This document shows, one piece after another, positions 48,141 through 56,101 of a stretch of DNA of 64,000 nt. Both the position numbers and the translations under genes were made by a program. The stretch is from Colwellia sp. (GTDB lineage: Bacteria > Pseudomonadota > Gammaproteobacteria > Enterobacterales > Alteromonadaceae). Location: the NCBI GenBank assembly GCA_013215465.1, contig JABSOW010000003.1:1-64000 (forward strand), read 5' to 3'. Within the stretch, counting starts at the first letter, position 1. Each line of letters begins with the position of its first letter. The notes under the pieces are model-generated. The model did no database searches. It had not been told where the DNA came from and saw only the letters and a program-made list of their open reading frames with translations.

Positions 48141-51100
48141 TTACTGGCCAATAGTGATTTTTGGTTGCCATGCTAACCAATCGCTATCAACATCTTGATG
48201 TAGGGTAAAACTCTGCGGAGCTTGCTCGCTATCATCATTATTAGACGCCGGCGTAGCAAAAGCGATGCCGCCAGCAATCAGCGTTTCAATAGACTCTGAA
48301 TCAATCTTAATGCCAGAAAAAATACTCGCCTTAATCTTAATGCCACTGGCATTCCAAAATTTACTACCGCTACTGACCAACGGCGCATAACGCTTAGCAA
48401 TATTAATAAACACATTCACCGTATCGGCAGTTGCCGATAAATCTATGCCAATAACTTTACCCACTGTTACTTGTCGATATAACACCGGATTCCCGACCCG
48501 AATTGACCCTAACCGTTGAGTACTTAACTTTACGTTCAAACCATAAGGTAATTGAGTCACCGTTGGCGCTATTTCCAGCGCTTGAAATTCAGTGCTTACT
48601 TCATTTGATAAATCAGTATCCGGAAGCAAGGCAATAAAAGCGCCGGCAAGTAAATGCGCAACATTTTTCGACCCTACTAGGCCTATGGTTGGCTCTACCA
48701 GCCAAAACTTACTGCCTTGTTTCGCATATTTAGCGCCAACATCATTCAATAACACCAGCGCGATAACACCAATTTCATCCTCATTAAACACTAACCGCTC
48801 TACTTTACCAATTACTTGCTCTTGATAAAGAAGCTTAGTATTTATTTTTAAACCAGTGAAGTCATTAAAATGGATACGAATAGCTAAGCCGGCACTCCTC
48901 GCCTGTTCAAAATGTTCAAATAAATGAAAACTCTCTAACTCTTTAACGGCAACTTTGGTCGGTGTTTTATCAGCTAAGTTAGCTACTGAACTATCAACTG
49001 AATTATAAAAACTAATGCCACCACGTAATATGGCATCAACAGATTCTGTTTTAACAACAAAATCGCTAAAACCGCCTTTTAGGGTTATACCACTGGCATT
49101 ATAAAAGCGTGTGCTCGCTTGTATTAACGATTTATGCACTTCATCAATAGTAATATTAACCCGTACCCTATCAGCTTTTTTATCCAAGCTAACATTGTCT
49201 ACGCGTCCGACAATAACGCCGCGATAACTAACACTGCTGCCCGGTGTCGCCACATTTGCATGCTCGCTTAACAAACTTAACTGCAAGCCTTTAGCACTGG
49301 CGTATTTAGCTGGCGGCGAAGTTAACAAAATAAAATCAGTTTTCGCGTCACCTGCATCAGAATATAAATTAAAAGTGATATAACTTCCCCCGAACAAAGC
49401 ATCGGTATCGGTTGCACCAGATAAAGTCAGGTTTACTTTGGCTAACCAAAATTGCGTGCCGGCACGCAAAATATGTTGGTATTTTGGTAGCAAACCTAGA
49501 TGTAATATATTGTAATCACCTTGCTCATCAATTTTATGAATGGCACCTATTTCAACACCTCGGTGTAAAATTCTGGTGTTGATACTAAGGTGTTCATTTG
49601 CGGAAGTTGTTAAGGTAAAGAGAGTACGTTGCTGGGCAATTTTTTTATTGGCAAACAAGTTAAATTTATCACCATTAACTACCCCTGTTACACTCGCTTG
49701 TGGCGCTACGTTAATAAAGGAAATACCGCCAGTTAACATACTTTGTAGTGACTGCGCTTCAATATTAATTCCTTGTAAGTTAGCCTTAATTTTTATGCCC
49801 GAGTTATTATAAAAATGGCTATTCTCCGACACGTAATCTTGGTATTCCGGGTTAATATGAATATGGATCAAATGCTGCTCAGCACCAATAGTTTCAACTG
49901 TTTGCACACTGCCTACTGTCTGCTGTTTGTAGTAGACCTTACTACCCACTTGTAAAGAGTGGCGATCATTAGTTTGTAGCACTAAATGCAAACCCGGCTC
50001 AGTATATTGGTAAGGTGGCTTAGCATTAAAGACCCTAAATTTGTTTGTTGGCTTACCTTGTAATGATGGACGAATACTAATATAAGTGCCACTTACCAAG
50101 GTTTTAGCATTAGAAATACCCGTTAAGTCAATATGCGGCGATACCAAGTAAAACTGAGACTGCTCGGTTAAATAAGGCACTACCCTAGGGTTTACTTTAG
50201 CTTTAGCTGTTATTTTTCTACTTTTGGGATCTATCTTACTAAAAGACTCTATTGAGCCAATAGTTAAGCCTTGATATAAAATGCTGGCATTGTGATTAAT
50301 ACCTGAATTCCAATCTAAGGTTAGTTCAATTTCATAGCCGGTCTCTGCCGCTTGAAAATCTGCATGTAATGGGAATATTTGACCATTTTTAGCCGGAGAG
50401 AGTTTTTCTTGATAACTCAAGGTATCAACAGCAATACCACCGGCGATAATAGAAGCTAATGAATCGGTGTTTACTTTTATGCCCGCTGATATTGACGCAG
50501 TAACTTGCACGCCACTGGTATTCCAAAATAACGAGTTTGCTTTTACTAAATAAGCATATTCTTGTTCAATAAAAATATTAATGTTTATTGCTTGGTTTTC
50601 TTCTACGTAATGATAGCCAGTGACATGACCAATAGGAATTTGCTTGAAAGTAATCGGCGAATTTTCACTAATAGAGCCTAACACACTGCTTTGCAAAGTA
50701 AGATGTAATCCCGGCGTACTCATATCAAGTTGCGGCGCTTCATTTAGCGCAATAAAATGATCTTGGCTATCAGCATCGTCGTTAATATCTGGAATAATAT
50801 TAATATAACTGCCTGATAATAAAGTATCTAAACCCGAAACTCCTTGTAAGGATATATCAGCACTGACCAACCAAAACCGGGTATTTTCAGTTAAATAATC
50901 ACTAAAGGTTTTCGACATTTCCACATGGGCAATAACTGATTGTAAATCCGCAGACGGCACTACCTTATCAACTAAACCAGTAACCAAACCTTTATAACGA
51001 ATCTCAGTTTTTTTCGGTACAATACCGGCGCCACTGTCAAACTCAATGGTAATAAAAGTACCTTGTTCAGATAAAGCTTTAATACCTAACCAGCCACCAA

Positions 51101-51209
51101 AAATCAGCGCAATAAAAGGTACAAACCAAACAATTGAAATACCTTGGCGCGGTACAACTTCAGCGGAAAATTTTTCATTACTATTATTTAATGATTTATC
51201 AATAGTCAT
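48141..51209 (-). CDS. letB: LetB/YebT-type MCE protein with eight MCE modules
   Basis: About 1022 residues. One N-terminal membrane helix (about 28-45), then eight MCE/MlaD modules that I count by their 'G..V.Y+G..VG.V' cores: RYKGLVTG, TFKQIPIG, LYQGLTIG, YYKQQTVG, LHRGVEIG, SYRGVIVG, LYQEQVIG, LYRQVTVG. E. coli LetB has seven; such proteins form tunnels carrying phospholipids between membranes. ATG 51209 overlaps the stop of the upstream letA part (aATGactatTGA) and has AAGGAAG; the frame to 51266 is not supported. Confidence 0.93.
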   Translation of the reverse strand: MTIDKSLNNSNEKFSAEVVPRQGISIVWFVPFIALIFGGWLGIKALSEQGTFITIEFDSGAGIVPKKTEIRYKGLVTGLVDKVVPSADLQSVIAHVEMSKTFSDYLTENTRFWLVSADISLQGVSGLDTLLSGSYINIIPDINDDADSQDHFIALNEAPQLDMSTPGLHLTLQSSVLGSISENSPITFKQIPIGHVTGYHYVEENQAININIFIEQEYAYLVKANSLFWNTSGVQVTASISAGIKVNTDSLASIIAGGIAVDTLSYQEKLSPAKNGQIFPLHADFQAAETGYEIELTLDWNSGINHNASILYQGLTIGSIESFSKIDPKSRKITAKAKVNPRVVPYLTEQSQFYLVSPHIDLTGISNAKTLVSGTYISIRPSLQGKPTNKFRVFNAKPPYQYTEPGLHLVLQTNDRHSLQVGSKVYYKQQTVGSVQTVETIGAEQHLIHIHINPEYQDYVSENSHFYNNSGIKIKANLQGINIEAQSLQSMLTGGISFINVAPQASVTGVVNGDKFNLFANKKIAQQRTLFTLTTSANEHLSINTRILHRGVEIGAIHKIDEQGDYNILHLGLLPKYQHILRAGTQFWLAKVNLTLSGATDTDALFGGSYITFNLYSDAGDAKTDFILLTSPPAKYASAKGLQLSLLSEHANVATPGSSVSYRGVIVGRVDNVSLDKKADRVRVNITIDEVHKSLIQASTRFYNASGITLKGGFSDFVVKTESVDAILRGGISFYNSVDSSVANLADKTPTKVAVKELESFHLFEHFEQARSAGLAIRIHFNDFTGLKINTKLLYQEQVIGKVERLVFNEDEIGVIALVLLNDVGAKYAKQGSKFWLVEPTIGLVGSKNVAHLLAGAFIALLPDTDLSNEVSTEFQALEIAPTVTQLPYGLNVKLSTQRLGSIRVGNPVLYRQVTVGKVIGIDLSATADTVNVFINIAKRYAPLVSSGSKFWNASGIKIKASIFSGIKIDSESIETLIAGGIAFATPASNNDDSEQAPQSFTLHQDVDSDWLAWQPKITIGQ

Positions 51210-51861
51210 TTTCTTCCTTAGCGTTTTCACACCCTTGTTTTTTATCCCACAACAAACGAGGATCAAAACTATTTGCTGCGATCATGGTAAAGATCACCGT
51301 CAAAGTAAAATAATTAATTGCCGGCCCTGCAGCAACCGAGGTTATAAAGCCAAGTTCCACTACGGCGACAAGTAAGGCTACCACAAAAACATCCAGCATA
51401 GACCACGGACCTAAAAACTCTAAAGCATGATAAAACTTACTGTGCTTATCTGGACGTAATCGCACCCCAGTATGTACTCGATAAACCAGTAAAAACAAGC
51501 CAATAATTTTAATTAATGGCACAATAATACTGGCAGTAAAAATAATAACGGCAATAGGATAAAGCCCAAGATCAATAAACTCACCAATACCCGAAAGTAT
51601 GGTGTTTGGCTCGCCAATGCCCATCGAATAGAGAATCATTATTGGATAAATATTTGCAGGAATAAAAGCTATTAAGGCGGCAAAATTCCACGCTAAGGTA
51701 TATTGTAAACTATATGGTTTACGCGGGTAAAACAAACCATGACAACGAATACATTGCAGGCGAACATTTTTACCAGAGCACTGCCTTATATTATTAAGCT
51801 TATGACATTTTGGACAAAGCGCTAAACCACTACCTTGGGCGGTCTTAATCGACAAATTCAT
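51199..51861 (-). CDS. PqiA-domain protein, C-terminal half of a split LetA
   Basis: 220 residues. A zinc ribbon (Cys16, 19, 37, 40: 'LCPKCHKL', 'LQCIRCHG') precedes four membrane helices of the PqiA domain. It corresponds to the second half of E. coli LetA/YebS, which has two such units in one chain. It overlaps the upstream half by 17 bases and letB by 11, so all three are coupled and probably form one inner-membrane complex. Confidence 0.92.
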   Translation of the reverse strand: MNLSIKTAQGSGLALCPKCHKLNNIRQCSGKNVRLQCIRCHGLFYPRKPYSLQYTLAWNFAALIAFIPANIYPIMILYSMGIGEPNTILSGIGEFIDLGLYPIAVIIFTASIIVPLIKIIGLFLLVYRVHTGVRLRPDKHSKFYHALEFLGPWSMLDVFVVALLVAVVELGFITSVAAGPAINYFTLTVIFTMIAANSFDPRLLWDKKQGCENAKEENDY

Positions 51862-52471
51862 TCTCCAATTCTTGCCATATATAATCTTGATCTAAGGTGC
51901 TTGACGCCATAGTTGAACAAATAAGCCAAAGAATAAATGCCAATAAACCCATATTTATTGACAGCTCAGTATCATCCAGTAGTTTATACATAGATACCAC
52001 AATACCTAACATAAAAACATTTAACATTGCCCAGTTATCTAAATAGTGAAACGCACGAAAAAAATGCAATAAAGAAGGTTTTAAGCGATTAAATTTGAAG
52101 CTATAGGTAATATAAAAAGCACCGAGTAAACGAACAACAGGTACTGCTAAAGTGAATAAAAAAACTAACGTGGCAATCATAAAAAAACCACGGTCAATAA
52201 GCGCCAAAATACAATCTAATAATGAGGCATGATGATATTGCCCTACTAACGTCACTCCCATAAGAGGCAATAATATTGCTGGGGCTGATAACATAATGCC
52301 AGCAAGCGACCAATAAAAGCTACGCTCTATCGAGTCCACTTTGCGCTCAGCCAAAATGCTACCACAACGAGTACACTTTGCACTTTGTCCTTGTTTTAGT
52401 ATTGGTGTGTCGTACAGTGCATCACACTGTTGACAGGCAACTAACTGTTTAGCATTTTTTGTTTTAATCAA
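51845..52471 (-). CDS. PqiA-domain protein, N-terminal half of a split LetA
   Basis: 208 residues. Zinc ribbon Cys13, 16, 33, 36 ('ACQQCDAL', 'KCTRCGSI') followed by four membrane helices. It is the first gene of the letA1-letA2-letB set. The partner half follows in another frame with a 17-base overlap. Both halves have their own ribbon, start codon and full helix set, so this looks like a genuine gene split rather than a frameshift error. Confidence 0.92.
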   Translation of the reverse strand: MIKTKNAKQLVACQQCDALYDTPILKQGQSAKCTRCGSILAERKVDSIERSFYWSLAGIMLSAPAILLPLMGVTLVGQYHHASLLDCILALIDRGFFMIATLVFLFTLAVPVVRLLGAFYITYSFKFNRLKPSLLHFFRAFHYLDNWAMLNVFMLGIVVSMYKLLDDTELSINMGLLAFILWLICSTMASSTLDQDYIWQELENEFVD

Positions 52472-52507
52472 ATCATCCTAACTTTGTTTTATAAGGGGCT
52501 ATAAACT

Positions 52508-52535
52508 AAAAAAGCAGCGATAAACGCTGCTTTTA
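52508..52535 (-). terminator. Rho-independent terminator after the cytochrome gene
   Basis: aaaagcagcg-tttat-cgctgctttttt on the minus strand: a 10-bp stem and T-tract, 29 bases after the triheme cytochrome stop and before the letA1 start. It isolates the let operon from the cytochrome gene. Confidence 0.88.
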
Positions 52536-52563
52536 TAAAAATCACACTATAGCTGTATCGATG

Positions 52564-53511
52564 CTATTTAAGCGAAGACATATATTTTACTAGCTCATCA
52601 ATATCATTATCAGATAATTTAATCGCGATATTACGCATCATACTGTTACGATCATTGCCTCGGCTACCATCGCGGAAACTAGCAATTTGCTTTTTCAAGT
52701 AAGCAGCGTTTTGACCGGCAAGTGCAGGAAAGCCCGCTTGAGCCATACCTTTACCTTTAACACCATGACAAGCAACACAAGCAGTAATACCTTTATTAAC
52801 ATCACCACCAAAATATAATTTATGACCAATATCACTACCTTCAGCTTGACCTGCTGTTGGTGTTTGTACGGCAAAATATGCCGCTAAGTCATTCATATCT
52901 TGTGCTGATAAAGCGGCAACCATGCCAACCATAACAGGATCTACACGATTACCTGATTTAAAATCAGCTAATTGCTTAGCAATATAGTTAGCACTTTGAC
53001 CCGCTAATTTAGGGTACATAGCAATAAGACTATTACCATCAGCACCATGACAAGATGCACACATAGCCGATTTTTCGTGGCCTGATTTAACATCGCCGGC
53101 ATAAATTGCTTTGGCTGACGTTGAAGTAACTATTGCTACACTACCGGCTGACGCTGTTGCAGCTGGTGCTGAAGAATCATCACTCGCTGCAGCTTGTTCG
53201 CTAACACGCTTTTGAACTGAAAAGTAAGCCGCTAAATCAGCCATATCTTGTTCAGATAAATTTGCCGCCATTGGCGCCATCATCATATCGGTACGGGCAC
53301 CAGATTTAAAATCAGCTAACTGTTTAGCAATATAGGCAGCTTTTTGACCGGCAAGGTTAGGATAAGTAGGACTAGGGTTAAGACCTGTTGCACCATGACA
53401 AGCGCCACACATAGCCGCTTTAGTCTTACCAGCATCGGCATTGCCTTCTACTGCACTTGCCGTATGAATAGCGCCCATGGTTAACAATAGTGAAAAGATA
53501 ATTTTTTTCAT
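52564..53511 (-). CDS. Triheme c-type cytochrome (tandem cytochrome c4/c5-like domains)
   Basis: 315 residues with a signal peptide (cleavage near 'TASA' 20). Three CxxCH heme sites: C35-H39 (CGACH), C151-H155 (CASCH) and C245-H249 (CVACH). Each is followed by 'YPNLAGQ/YPKLAGQ/FPALAGQ' and a Met-containing loop that could supply the sixth ligand. An Ala/Ser-rich linker (about 105-135) separates domains 1 and 2. Classic cytochrome c4 has two hemes, so one domain is extra. A periplasmic electron carrier; the partner oxidase is not seen here. Confidence 0.92.
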   Translation of the reverse strand: MKKIIFSLLLTMGAIHTASAVEGNADAGKTKAAMCGACHGATGLNPSPTYPNLAGQKAAYIAKQLADFKSGARTDMMMAPMAANLSEQDMADLAAYFSVQKRVSEQAAASDDSSAPAATASAGSVAIVTSTSAKAIYAGDVKSGHEKSAMCASCHGADGNSLIAMYPKLAGQSANYIAKQLADFKSGNRVDPVMVGMVAALSAQDMNDLAAYFAVQTPTAGQAEGSDIGHKLYFGGDVNKGITACVACHGVKGKGMAQAGFPALAGQNAAYLKKQIASFRDGSRGNDRNSMMRNIAIKLSDNDIDELVKYMSSLK

Positions 53512-53706
53512 TGAGTTGCTCTCTGCTTGTCAAAAACTAAATAAATAAAAAGTGACGGCATTTTACACTAATATAATCAATGTGTAACAATATCTAAGAA
53601 AAAATCACCGAAAAATACAGTATTTTACCATTTTATTTATTTTTTAATAAAAAAAGGCCACAGAAAACGTTATAATACACTTTTACTTTTTTAACGAGTT
53701 AAGCCC

Positions 53707-54333
53707 TTGTCTTCTACAAAAATACATCTAAGCAAAGCGACCTTCACCATTAGTGCGCCGGATATTCGCAAACTACCAGAAGACAGTGGTATTGAAGTTG
53801 CCTTTGCCGGTCGTTCCAATGCGGGTAAATCAAGCGCATTAAATACCTTAACCAACCAAAGAGGCTTGGCTCGTACCAGTAAAACTCCCGGTCGTACTCA
53901 GATGATCAATGTATTTGAAATAGGTGATAATAAACGCCTGATTGATTTACCCGGTTACGGTTTTGCCAAAGTACCGCTAGAAATGAAAAAGAAATGGCAA
54001 CAAGCCTTAGGTGAATACTTAGAAAAACGCCAAAGCTTAAAAGGCTTAGTCGTCCTTATGGACATCAGACATCCACTCAAAGACTTAGACATGGATTTAA
54101 TTGAATGGGCTGTTGATGGCGATCTACCAGTATTAGCATTACTGACCAAATGCGATAAGTTATCTCAAGGTAAACGGAGTACCGAGGTACTAAAAGTTAA
54201 AAAAGTATTAGACGCCCTTAATGGTGACATCAAAGTACAAGCTTTTTCTTCGCTGAAACGTACTGGCTCAGAACAAGCAAATGCTGTTATTTGTGATTGG
54301 TTTACAGAAGAGACAGAAAACGACGAGCTTTAA
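53707..54333 (+). CDS. engB: Ribosome biogenesis GTPase EngB (YihA/YsxC)
   Basis: 208 residues. GTPase needed for 50S assembly and cell division. Motifs: G1 '[11 protein letters not shown]', G2 'TSKTPGRTQ', G3 'DLPGYGFAK', G4 '[10 protein letters not shown]', G5 'FSSLKRTG'. It starts at TTG 53707; no ATG lies upstream in frame. Divergent from the cytochrome gene. A small RNA candidate converges on it downstream, echoing the engB/spf arrangement in E. coli. Confidence 0.97.
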   Translation: MSSTKIHLSKATFTISAPDIRKLPEDSGIEVAFAGRSNAGKSSALNTLTNQRGLARTSKTPGRTQMINVFEIGDNKRLIDLPGYGFAKVPLEMKKKWQQALGEYLEKRQSLKGLVVLMDIRHPLKDLDMDLIEWAVDGDLPVLALLTKCDKLSQGKRSTEVLKVKKVLDALNGDIKVQAFSSLKRTGSEQANAVICDWFTEETENDEL

Positions 54334-54415
54334 GTTTCGAGTTTCGAAAAAATACTGAGAGTGAAGTACTTCGCAACGCGCAGAGTTTCTTGCGCCTTGC
54401 TAGTGAAGCGCCCAT

Positions 54416-54513
54416 AAAAAAAGCCGATGAGTTCTTTAATTAAAAGGTCATCGGCATAGTAGCTATGGGGAAGCTAGAATAAAATTATTACAAGTAAGTG
54501 TTCGCTTAGGAAC
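54416..54513 (-). ncRNA. Candidate small RNA convergent with engB
   Basis: A minus-strand promoter (TTTACT at 54549-54544, 18-base spacer, TATAAT at 54525-54520) points to a start near 54513. About 98 bases on lies a strong terminator: gccgatga/tcatcggc stem (54455-54448 with 54430-54423) followed by seven T. The RNA would begin with a small guuc...gaac hairpin. No open frame lies within. Position and orientation match Spot 42 (spf) beside engB in E. coli, but I cannot see Spot 42 sequence identity. Confidence 0.5.
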
Positions 54514-54521
54514 AAGGCAAT

Positions 54522-54541
54522 TATAGAGTAACCACTCTATA
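54522..54541. promoter_or_regulatory. Operator-like dyad inside the small RNA promoter
   Basis: tatagagt-aacc-actctata is a perfect 8-bp inverted repeat that overlaps the -10 box and the -10/-35 spacer. A further half site, actctat, lies at 54567-54573. A repressor bound here would block the promoter. The protein is unknown. Confidence 0.5.
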
Positions 54542-54855
54542 AAAGTAAAGCATTAATAGTATAATTACTCTATTTCTTTTGATTTGGATCAATTTTACTC
54601 AATGTTGTGGTTAATCTGGTCGGAAATAAAAGTATTTTAGGCATTCTCATTTAAGGTCAAATTCTCATATATAAAAAATATAATGTCTCGGTATGAAGAT
54701 TAGTTACTATGCTAGTTACTATGCCACCCATGATAACTTCAATCAATGATGGCTCGATTATTATCGTTTTTCTGGTTTAATAAAATAACCACCGATAACG
54801 AAAACAGACGCTAACGAGTCGTTTATCACTCACATTTCTCTATTTATTAGCTTTT

Positions 54856-54919
54856 AGCTGAATTTGGTTTCAGCTATGCCTTTCACCCTAAGATAACATT
54901 AAGTTTTCAGCTGATGAAA
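54856..54919. repeat. REP-like inverted repeats at the 3' end of the transposase gene
   Basis: agctgaa-tttggt-ttcagct (54856-54875) and, 28 bases on, ttttcagctgatgaaaa share the word ttcagct. Both are short hairpins next to a REP-type tyrosine transposase, as expected of its cognate repeats. Only these copies were noticed. Confidence 0.4.
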
Positions 54920-54926
54920 AAAGGAA

Positions 54927-55907
54927 TTATGCGCTATTTAAGCAGGCCTGAGCATTGGCTAACCCATGTGTACGTTGTAAACCAACATGTTCGCTAAATT
55001 CACATAAGTGTTCAGCGGTACCTGCCGCTCCGGTGAATATACCTTCAAAATCAGTGGTTAGTTTTAACCAACTTTCTTCACTGATGTGTAACCTTGCGAG
55101 AATATTGGCTGTTTTCATCCCTATAGCACCGCGTTTGTTGTCACGAATCACACGCCCTGTTTCATCAACCAGTGTTAAGTAGTCTTTTAAGCTAAAGCAA
55201 ATGCCTTTCTTTTTTGGTTGATGTTCATTGCCTGAAAAAGTCAGTAGAGCATTGGGTTGTTCACCTTTTATCGACGCTTTTATCCGTAATTGAATACTGG
55301 TAAAGTCAGATTTTTCCGGTGTCGGTGCAATCGTAGCGCGAACGGGATTTAAATCAACATAAGCCATGCAAGATAATAAGGCGCCTTCATCAAGCAAGGC
55401 TTGAGATTTAAAGCGCCCTTCCCAAAAGTGTCCGGTACAGTTGTCTTCGCGATTGGCTTGTCGGGCGATAGGCTCATTGAGTGAACGCATAAACCAGCTA
55501 ATATCGATTAATCGCTGTTTATAAATATCAGCGGTGCTTTCAACCATTGCTAGTTGGAACTTATCAAGGGATTGTTGATTTTGATATCTTTGAGTCAGTA
55601 ATGTGCCTTTAAATAACTGATGCCAACGTTCTAGTACCTGTGCAGTTGACCAGGTTTTTACTCGTTCACTATCAACATGTAATACCAGATGTAAATGATT
55701 ATGCATCACGGCATGGGCGCAAATATCAATGGCAAAGACTTGCGCTAATTGAAAAAGTCGCTGTTCAATCCATGCGCGTCTATGTTCAAAACTGACACCC
55801 GTTTCTTGGTCTACCCCACACAAAAATGCCTTTCGTACCGTGCGGCTACAAATGTGATAAAACGGTGTATCCAATAAACTAATTTGTTGTGAACGAGGCT
55901 TAGGCAT
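54927..55907 (-). CDS. REP-associated tyrosine transposase-like protein (Y1/HUH family)
   Basis: About 326 residues. The Y1 transposase domain is indicated by the HUH-type motif 'MHNHLHLVL' preceded by 'DTPFYHICSRTVR', and by 'TGHFWEGRFKSQ' and 'YVDLNPVRA', which are common to RAYT-like proteins. The last 90 residues form an added C-terminal domain. It acts, in the family, on hairpin repeats at single-stranded DNA. The ATG at 55907 (MPKPRSQQ) is preferred to 55916. Flanked on both sides by inverted repeats. Confidence 0.88.
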   Translation of the reverse strand: MPKPRSQQISLLDTPFYHICSRTVRKAFLCGVDQETGVSFEHRRAWIEQRLFQLAQVFAIDICAHAVMHNHLHLVLHVDSERVKTWSTAQVLERWHQLFKGTLLTQRYQNQQSLDKFQLAMVESTADIYKQRLIDISWFMRSLNEPIARQANREDNCTGHFWEGRFKSQALLDEGALLSCMAYVDLNPVRATIAPTPEKSDFTSIQLRIKASIKGEQPNALLTFSGNEHQPKKKGICFSLKDYLTLVDETGRVIRDNKRGAIGMKTANILARLHISEESWLKLTTDFEGIFTGAAGTAEHLCEFSEHVGLQRTHGLANAQACLNSA

Positions 55908-55917
55908 AACAATCACC

Positions 55918-55943
55918 AGACTTAATAAGGGTAAATTAAGTCT
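55918..55943. repeat. Inverted repeat just upstream of the transposase gene
   Basis: agacttaat (55918-55926) and attaagtct (55935-55943), perfect arms with an 8-base loop, ending 10 bases before the ATG. It could be the cognate hairpin of the transposase or an operator. Confidence 0.55.
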
Positions 55944-56101
55944 AGTTTATAGATGGAAATACAACCAAGTTATTATGGGTGGCAGAATAAAGTTGAATAA
56001 AGTTCAGAATAAAGTTTCCAGATAAAGATCTCGGCCGCAAGCGTCCGAGTTTTAAAATAGCGACCTAGGGTGCGGAATGTCGAATTAAGCTTTATTTCAG
56101 G

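Larger units (their letters stand above)
54334..54926. other. 593-bp gene-free stretch between engB and the transposase
   Basis: Holds the small RNA candidate (54416-54513), its promoter, and two related hairpins near the transposase stop: agctgaa/ttcagct (54856-54875) and ttttcagctgatgaaaa (about 54903-54919). Between 54580 and 54850 nothing is recognised. Confidence 0.6.

Noticed and set aside
51199..52471. LetA split explained as a sequencing frameshift
   Set aside because: Each half has its own start codon, zinc ribbon and complete helix set, and the 17-base overlap is typical of coupled genes. A frameshift cannot be fully excluded without reads.
54416..54513. Calling the small RNA candidate Spot 42 (spf)
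   Set aside because: Only position and orientation match. The conserved Spot 42 sequence blocks are not recognisable, so it is listed as an unnamed candidate.
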